This document shows, in pieces, positions 59,500-64,000 of a stretch of 64,000 nucleotides of DNA. The notes beneath the pieces were generated by a model. It worked only from the letters and a program-made list of their open reading frames with translations, had not been told where the DNA came from and searched no databases. The DNA is from Microbacterium natoriense (GTDB lineage: Bacteria; Actinomycetota; Actinomycetes; Actinomycetales; Microbacteriaceae), in contig NZ_JAUSXV010000001.1 in assembly GCF_030816295.1 (NCBI RefSeq), forward strand, positions 3,100,001 through 3,164,000, given 5' to 3'. The first letter of the stretch is position 1, and the number at the start of each line of letters is the position of its first letter. A program made the position numbers and the translations under genes.

Positions 59500-59556
59500 A
59501 CTGTCTATTGTCTGAGCGTCTCCGATGAGTTCACGGTTTCTCGATTCGCGTGAGAT

Positions 59557-60129
59557 TCACCTCAGATCGAGCCGCATCAGCACCCGCGGGAAACCATCGA
59601 GCACCGAACCGGTATCGGCGGCCTTGGAGAAGCCGGCCGACTCGAAAAGCGAGCGGGTGCCGGCGTACGCCATCGTCAAGTTCACCTTCTCCCCTGCGTT
59701 GTCGACCGGATAGCCCTCGAGCGCAGGCGCCCCACGCTCACGCGCAAAAGCGATCGCCCCCTCGATCAGAGAATGCGATACGCCCTGCTTGCGGTGTCCG
59801 GGTCGTACCCGGAAGCACCAGAGCGACCACACATCGAGATCATCGACATGCGGGATGAGGCGGTTGCGGGCGAAGCTCGTGTCTCGCCGCGGGTGAAGCG
59901 CCGCCCACCCTACTGGTTCGCCGTCGAGATAGGCGATCACGCCTGGCGGCGGATCCTGATCGCACAGCTCTCTCACGCGATCGGCCCTGGCCTTCCCCCG
60001 CAGAGCGACGTTCTCCTTGCTGCCGATCCGATAGCTCAAGCAGAAGCACACGTTGGACGCGGGGTTCTTCGGCCCGACCAGCGTCGCGACATCGTCGAAA
60101 TCGGTGGCGGGGCGCACCTCGATGCTCAT
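59557..60129 (-). CDS. GNAT-family N-acetyltransferase
   Basis: A 190-residue GNAT. The acetyl-CoA loop is VRPGHRKQGVSHSLIEGAIA, preceded by LDVWSLWCF, and the C-terminal TRSLFESAGFSKAADTGS is typical. An N-terminal NVCFCLSY Cys pair is seen in a subgroup of these enzymes. Substrate unknown. It follows the secreted-protein gene by 35 bases without a terminator and may be its operon's last gene. Confidence 0.87.
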   Translation of the reverse strand: MSIEVRPATDFDDVATLVGPKNPASNVCFCLSYRIGSKENVALRGKARADRVRELCDQDPPPGVIAYLDGEPVGWAALHPRRDTSFARNRLIPHVDDLDVWSLWCFRVRPGHRKQGVSHSLIEGAIAFARERGAPALEGYPVDNAGEKVNLTMAYAGTRSLFESAGFSKAADTGSVLDGFPRVLMRLDLR

Positions 60130-60164
60130 GCATCCAGTGTGGCCCTCACCACCGACATGGCGGA

Positions 60165-60890
60165 CTACTCCGCCTCGACGATCCTCTGATCCGTATTCGA
60201 ATAGGTGATGAGATCGGCGATGCTGCCCACAAGTCCCATGCTCACGTTCAACAGTCCCGGCTCGACGTCCGTCAGAGGCGGCGGCGTGTCGGTCCCGATC
60301 GTCAACGGCGCTCCACCCATCGACGAGGCGCTGATCGATCCGATGTAGACCGACACATCGCCCTGCAGCGACATCGTGTCGGCAGTCGTGACGAGCCCCG
60401 GTCCGTCCGGCGGGCGGACGGTGAGAGAGAATCCCTTGATCGTGATGGATTCGGCACTGATCTTGAGCGCACGGATGCTGCCGCCGTCGACCGTGGGCAC
60501 GCTCACGATCGAGATGCCGCTGAGTCCCGTGAACGACAACGACTCAGACCCCATCGACGCCGGCGTTCCGGTGAACACCGGCGCTCCGGCGTCGACCGGC
60601 GCCTCGACAGGCTCTACGGGCGCCTGCGGCGCCTGAGGATCGGAAGGGACGACCGGCGTCGACGGATCGACCGGAGCGGTCGGGTCGATCGGGAGCACCG
60701 GCGTCGTGGGCGTCGTCGGCGTGCCAGGCGTCGTCGGCGTGGGAGTAGGCGTCGGCTGCGGGCAATAGATCAGCGGGATGCAGATTCCGGCGTCACGCAT
60801 GCCCGGCGCGGATGCCGCCCCCAATGTGAGCGGCGTCGCCACCATCACCGCGACAAGAGCAGCCGCGACGCCCATGCGTCGGCGGATCAC
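60165..60890 (-). CDS. Secreted protein with a Pro/Thr-rich linker (DUF6230/DUF6114 operon)
   Basis: A 241-residue exported protein. An N-terminal signal (IRRRMGVAAALVAVMVATPL) is followed by GICIPLIYCP and a Pro/Thr repeat linker (TPTPTPTTPGTPTTPTTP and further Pro/Val/Ala units, about residues 48-105). The C-terminal domain is beta-rich (SLSFTGLSGISIVSV, ALKISAESITIKGFSL). The GTG at 60890 overlaps the DUF6114 stop by 4 bases (GTGA). The linker suggests a surface-exposed domain spaced away from the membrane. No known function. Confidence 0.8.
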   Translation of the reverse strand: MIRRRMGVAAALVAVMVATPLTLGAASAPGMRDAGICIPLIYCPQPTPTPTPTTPGTPTTPTTPVLPIDPTAPVDPSTPVVPSDPQAPQAPVEPVEAPVDAGAPVFTGTPASMGSESLSFTGLSGISIVSVPTVDGGSIRALKISAESITIKGFSLTVRPPDGPGLVTTADTMSLQGDVSVYIGSISASSMGGAPLTIGTDTPPPLTDVEPGLLNVSMGLVGSIADLITYSNTDQRIVEAE

Positions 60891-61309
60891 GTCGACGTCG
60901 CCTGTTCTGCGTCTCCTCCGACATCGGATGCCGTGGCCTTCGGCCCCATCCAGGCGACCACGAGGATACCGCCCACGGTCGACAACAGCATCCCGATGAG
61001 GAAGCCACCGAGGTTGACGCCGATCAGCGAGTAGATCGATACCGCGAGGGCGATCACGCCGTAGAAGATGTGGTGCGCGGGCATGGAGATCACGAGAACG
61101 CCGAGAAGCAGCAGCACGATCGGGATGATCGTCGCCTGCATACCCTCGATGCCCATCTGCACGTGCAGGTGTCCGATGTCGAGCTGCCCGGAGAAGAACA
61201 TCTCCACTCCGCCGATCGCGATCAGCAGCCCGCCGATGAACGGCCGCTGCCGACGCCATGCCCGGAACCCTCCGGTCGTGGACGCGGATGAGGCCACGTC
61301 TTCCTCCAT
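60887..61309 (-). CDS. DUF6114 domain-containing membrane protein
   Basis: A protein of about 140 residues with four membrane segments: RPFIGGLLIAIGGVEMFF, IIPIVLLLLGVLVISM, IFYGVIALAVSIYSLIG and FLIGMLLSTVGGILVVAWM. It belongs to DUF6114, found beside DUF6230 proteins in actinobacteria. The ATG at 61309 is listed; however GGAGGAA lies just after it and ideally placed before a GTG at 61297, so the true start may be 61297 (136 residues). Confidence 0.87.
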   Translation of the reverse strand: MEEDVASSASTTGGFRAWRRQRPFIGGLLIAIGGVEMFFSGQLDIGHLHVQMGIEGMQATIIPIVLLLLGVLVISMPAHHIFYGVIALAVSIYSLIGVNLGGFLIGMLLSTVGGILVVAWMGPKATASDVGGDAEQATST

Positions 61310-61326
61310 CACAGCATCCGCTCCGT

Positions 61327-61944
61327 TCAGAAGCATCCCTGCGAGCCGTCCGTGAGCTCGAGAGTCATCCCCGTGAGTGTGAACACGGATGCTTGAGTGC
61401 TCCATGCCGTCTGCTGGAGGTTCGCGATCGAGATCGTGTCGGAATCCTGCGCGAAGTCGCCGGCGCTGCCCTTGGCGTCGGTGTTGACCGTCGACGCGTC
61501 GACGCCGATGCGGATCTGGCCGAATGAAGCATCGCCCTTCAACCCCGTCATGCCGATCTGCAGGTCGGTGGCCGTCGCCGGCTTGCCGTCGCCGCCCGCC
61601 TTGATCAGCACGCCGACCGTGCCGAGCGGAGTCTCGGTGATGACGGACTGGCACAGGTCGCTGAGAGTGGCGCTCTTGATGTTCGCGATCGCGACCGTGT
61701 GCTCGACACCCTCCGTATCGGTCGCCACGCCCGCGTACTGCGAGAATCCGGTGCCCTCGAGCTGGCTGGCGCCGATCTGGAACTGACTTCCGGAGACCGC
61801 GAACGACACGGGCACCGCACCCTGAGCAACGCCTCCGAGCAGCGAGGCGGCGATGATGCCCACCGGTACCGCGACGAGCGTGATGCGCCCCGCGTGCGAC
61901 GCGGTGGCCCTGGACAGGGTCTTCGAGACTTTCGGGAACTTCAT
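61327..61944 (-). CDS. DUF6230 family exported protein
   Basis: A 205-residue protein with an N-terminal signal or anchor (GRITLVAVPVGIIAASLLGG) and a beta-rich outside domain (GAVPVSFAVSGSQFQIGASQ, TISIANLQQTAWSTQASVFT). DUF6230 proteins are known only from actinobacteria and have no established role. It is the first gene of the operon, divergent from tetR, with a clear promoter-operator in between. Confidence 0.88.
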   Translation of the reverse strand: MKFPKVSKTLSRATASHAGRITLVAVPVGIIAASLLGGVAQGAVPVSFAVSGSQFQIGASQLEGTGFSQYAGVATDTEGVEHTVAIANIKSATLSDLCQSVITETPLGTVGVLIKAGGDGKPATATDLQIGMTGLKGDASFGQIRIGVDASTVNTDAKGSAGDFAQDSDTISIANLQQTAWSTQASVFTLTGMTLELTDGSQGCF

Positions 61945-61992
61945 CGATCCTCCTCTTTCGCGCGCACGACTCCGTGCGCGCGATCCTCCTCG

Positions 61993-62020
61993 ATCCTAAA
62001 CGCAATTGACTCAGAGTCAA
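61993..62020 (-). promoter_or_regulatory. Promoter of the DUF6230 operon with an overlapping TetR-type operator
   Basis: On the minus strand TTGACT (62020-62015) and TAGGAT (61998-61993) are separated by 16 bases, a good -35/-10 pair. The -35 is one arm of the perfect palindrome TTGACTC-A-GAGTCAA (62006-62020), a likely site for the divergently encoded TetR protein. Binding would block the -35. Confidence 0.75.
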
Positions 62021-62045
62021 CACCCGATCTGGTTAGGCTTCTCGC

Positions 62046-62645
62046 ATGACGTCCGAGCCGCGTTCCCGCCTCAGTCCCGAGCAGCGGCGCGCCCAGCTCA
62101 TCGCGATCGGTGTGGCGTTCCTCGCCGAGCATCCGCTCGATGAGCTCACGATCGACGAGCTGGCGAGGCGTGCCGGCGTGTCGAGAGCGTTGATCTTCCA
62201 TTACTTCGAGAGCAGACAGGGCGTCGAGCGCGCGATCGTGACGACGGCTCGCGACAGCCTGCTGCTTGCGACCGAGCCGCGTGCCGAGCTCGCTCCTCGC
62301 GAGCGCGTGCACGACACCCTGCTGCGCATCGCCGGCTTCGTCCGCGAGCACGGCGGCACGTTCTCATCCCTGATCCGCGGAGTCGCCAGTGGCGCGCCCG
62401 AGGTGCGGGCGATCGTCGACGAATCCCGCGAGCTGAACGCTCAGCGGCTTCTCGAGGCGTTCACGGAACTCGGGAATGCGGATACGCCTGCTCTCCGCGT
62501 GGCCTTGCGCGCCTGGGTCGCGTTCACCGAAGACACTCTGCTCGAGCTGATCGTGGATCGGCGAGCCGACGACGAGGCCGTGGTGGAGTTCCTGGAGCAG
62601 ACTCTCGACGGCGTGGTCGAGGCCGCAGCTCGAGCGCGCTTCTAG
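62046..62645 (+). CDS. TetR-family transcriptional regulator
   Basis: A 199-residue TetR regulator with the N-terminal helix-turn-helix (LDELTIDELARRAGVSRALI and FHYFESRQGVERAIV) and a helical ligand domain. It probably represses the divergent DUF6230-DUF6114-secreted protein operon and itself through the palindrome at 62006-62020. A -10-like TAGGCT (62034-62039) ends 6 bases before the ATG, so the message may be leaderless. Its 3' end carries a 19-base tandem duplication. Confidence 0.9.
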   Translation: MTSEPRSRLSPEQRRAQLIAIGVAFLAEHPLDELTIDELARRAGVSRALIFHYFESRQGVERAIVTTARDSLLLATEPRAELAPRERVHDTLLRIAGFVREHGGTFSSLIRGVASGAPEVRAIVDESRELNAQRLLEAFTELGNADTPALRVALRAWVAFTEDTLLELIVDRRADDEAVVEFLEQTLDGVVEAAARARF

Positions 62646-62670
62646 TACTCGGGCGCGCTTCTAGTACTCG
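62634..62670. repeat. Perfect 18-base tandem duplication across the tetR and rluD stops
   Basis: GCGCGCTTCTAGTACTCG occurs at 62634-62651 and again at 62653-62670, a 19-base period. The first copy contains the tetR stop; the second contains the rluD stop on the other strand. Confidence 0.9.
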
Positions 62671-63587
62671 CCTGCGCGCAGCACCTCGAGGGCGTGCACG
62701 AAGTCGGCCGGATACGCCGACTCGAACTGCACCCACTGCCCCGTTGCGGGATGAGTGAAGGCGAGCTGATGCGCGTGCAGCCACTGCCGGGTCAGGCCGA
62801 GCTTGGCCGAGAGAGTCGGGTCGGCACCGTACAACGGGTCGCCGACACAGGGATGCCGCAACGCGGCCATATGCACCCGGATCTGGTGCGTCCGCCCCGT
62901 CTCGAGATGGATCTCGAGCAACGAGGCGCCGCGGAAGGCTTCGAGGGTCTCATAGTGGGTCACGGACGGCTTGCCGTCGGGGGTGACAGCGAACTTCCAC
63001 GAGTGGTTCGGATGCCGCCCGATCGGCGCGTCGATCGTTCCGACCAGCGGATCGGGATGACCCTGGACGACGGCGTGATAGATCTTCTCGACCGTGCGTT
63101 CCTTGAACGCGCGCTTGAGCGCCGTGTACGCCGTCTCGGTCTTGGCCACGACCATGAGACCGCTCGTGCCGACATCCAGCCGATGCACGACGCCCTGACG
63201 CTCGGGGGCGCCGCTCGTCGCGACACGGAAGCCCGCGGCCGCGAGAGCGCCCACGACGGTCGGCCCCTCCCATCCGAGCGAAGGGTGCGCCGCGACGCCC
63301 GTGGGCTTGTCGACCACGACGATGTCGTCGTCGTCGTACACGATGCCGAGCTCGGGCACCGCGATCGGCACGATCCGCGGCTCCTCCTTCGGCTGCCACT
63401 CGACATCCAGCCAGCCACCCGCTCGGAGCTTGTCGGACTTGCCGAGGGTCGTTCCATCGAGACTCACGCCTCCCGCCGCAGCGACGTCGGCGGCGAAGGT
63501 GCGCGAGAAACCCAGCATCTTCGAGAGCGCGGCGTCGACGCGTACGCCGTCAAGGCCGTCGGGGACGGGAAGCGACCGCGACTCCAC
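62661..63587 (-). CDS. RluD-type rRNA pseudouridine synthase
   Basis: A 308-residue RluA/RluD-family enzyme with an N-terminal S4-like RNA-binding domain and the catalytic HRLDVGTSG (Asp138). Other typical parts are [13 protein letters not shown] and [15 protein letters not shown]. It probably modifies 23S rRNA. The GTG start is 2 bases past the lspA stop, so the two are co-transcribed as in many actinobacteria. Confidence 0.95.
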   Translation of the reverse strand: MESRSLPVPDGLDGVRVDAALSKMLGFSRTFAADVAAAGGVSLDGTTLGKSDKLRAGGWLDVEWQPKEEPRIVPIAVPELGIVYDDDDIVVVDKPTGVAAHPSLGWEGPTVVGALAAAGFRVATSGAPERQGVVHRLDVGTSGLMVVAKTETAYTALKRAFKERTVEKIYHAVVQGHPDPLVGTIDAPIGRHPNHSWKFAVTPDGKPSVTHYETLEAFRGASLLEIHLETGRTHQIRVHMAALRHPCVGDPLYGADPTLSAKLGLTRQWLHAHQLAFTHPATGQWVQFESAYPADFVHALEVLRAGEY

Positions 63588-63589
63588 CC

Positions 63590-64000
63590 TCAGCGCCCTT
63601 CGGCGGCAGCGTCGGCATCGACCTCGGGAGACGGGCCGTCTTCATCCGCGTCGACAGCCTCAGCGGAAGCCGCAGCAGCCTCGGCCTCCTCATCGGTCTC
63701 GACGACGGCGTGATCCCGTTCGCGGGTGCCGTCGAATCGCAGACCGAACACCACGAGCAGTGCGACGGAGATCATGCCTGTCACGATGAAGATGTCGGCG
63801 ACGTTGAAGATGGCCGGGAGCATCCACGGCATCGAGATCATGTCCACGACGTGCCCGACTCCGAAGCCGGGCTCGCGGAACAGACGGTCGGTGAGATTGC
63901 CGAGCACACCTCCGAGCAGACAGCCGAGCACTACCGCCCACAGGCGGGACTGCAGTCCGCTGGCCTTCCAGATGATCACGACGGCGACGACGGTCAGTGC
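63590..64000 (-). CDS. lspA: Lipoprotein signal peptidase (LspA; N-terminal part beyond the right edge)
   Basis: Cleaves signal peptides from prolipoproteins in the membrane. The C-terminal part is seen, with both catalytic Asp motifs: [10 protein letters not shown] and [13 protein letters not shown]. Two membrane segments are visible. The end is an acidic, Ala/Glu/Asp-rich cytoplasmic tail of about 45 residues that is not part of the catalytic domain. The start lies outside the window. Confidence 0.95.
   Translation of the reverse strand, partial: ALTVVAVVIIWKASGLQSRLWAVVLGCLLGGVLGNLTDRLFREPGFGVGHVVDMISMPWMLPAIFNVADIFIVTGMISVALLVVFGLRFDGTRERDHAVVETDEEAEAAAASAEAVDADEDGPSPEVDADAAAEGR

Overview
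The window is about 64 kb of chromosome from a high-GC actinobacterium. The family Microbacteriaceae, and Microbacterium or a close relative, fits best. Reasons: G+C-rich genes dense on both strands, RbpA and WhiA, two ClpP subunits, a bcc-aa3 type respiratory chain (diheme QcrC, three-membrane-segment QcrA, CtaF), an actinobacterial DUF6230/DUF6114 locus, and the gene block uvrA-uvrC-rapZ-whiA followed by gap-pgk-tpiA and secG-rbpA. The genus is an inference from gene content; no 16S gene is present.

Left part (1-10 kb): the 5' part of clpX, a divergent lower-GC gene with a HEPN-type RNase motif, then a deoxyribose operon (SorC/DeoR-type regulator, deoC, a full aldehyde dehydrogenase and a catalytically dead aldehyde dehydrogenase-like partner). 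Next come clpP2, clpP1, a TPR protein, trigger factor and two tRNA genes (Pro-TGG and Gly-TCC). As given, deoC and clpP2 each carry a frameshift. 10-17 kb: a membrane-anchored HExxH protein, rbpA-secG, tpiA-pgk-gap, superoxide dismutase and whiA. 17-23 kb: rapZ, uvrC, uvrA.

23-38 kb: an OhrR-like regulator heading a five-gene MoxR/DUF58/DUF4129 operon with 4-base overlaps throughout; uvrB; small membrane and acetyltransferase genes; an MFS transporter with coaE; rpsA; a stand-alone 5'-3' exonuclease; a PHP-domain protein; trpD. 38-49 kb: the respiratory region, with ctaE-qcrCAB on the plus strand and ctaC-ctaD-ctaF on the minus strand, separated by RidA, GNAT and rhodanese genes, then an A-type Fe-S carrier and an M20 dipeptidase. 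49-64 kb: DUF3043, pyrD, nrdR, hisD, a membrane protein, dnaE, an ECF sigma factor with its probable membrane partner, a GNAT, a TetR-controlled DUF6230-DUF6114-secreted protein operon, an RluD-type pseudouridine synthase and the 3' part of lspA.

Most of the window is housekeeping: protein quality control, nucleotide excision repair, lower glycolysis, aerobic respiration and replication. The most interesting accessory elements are the apparently split ALDH16-like pair behind deoC, the HEPN-type gene next to clpX, the OhrR-MoxR operon, the TetR/DUF6230/DUF6114 surface locus with a clear operator-promoter overlap, and a fresh 19-base tandem duplication at the shared end of tetR and rluD. No CRISPR array, insertion sequence, prophage or replication origin was seen, and no gene-free stretch exceeds 300 bases.
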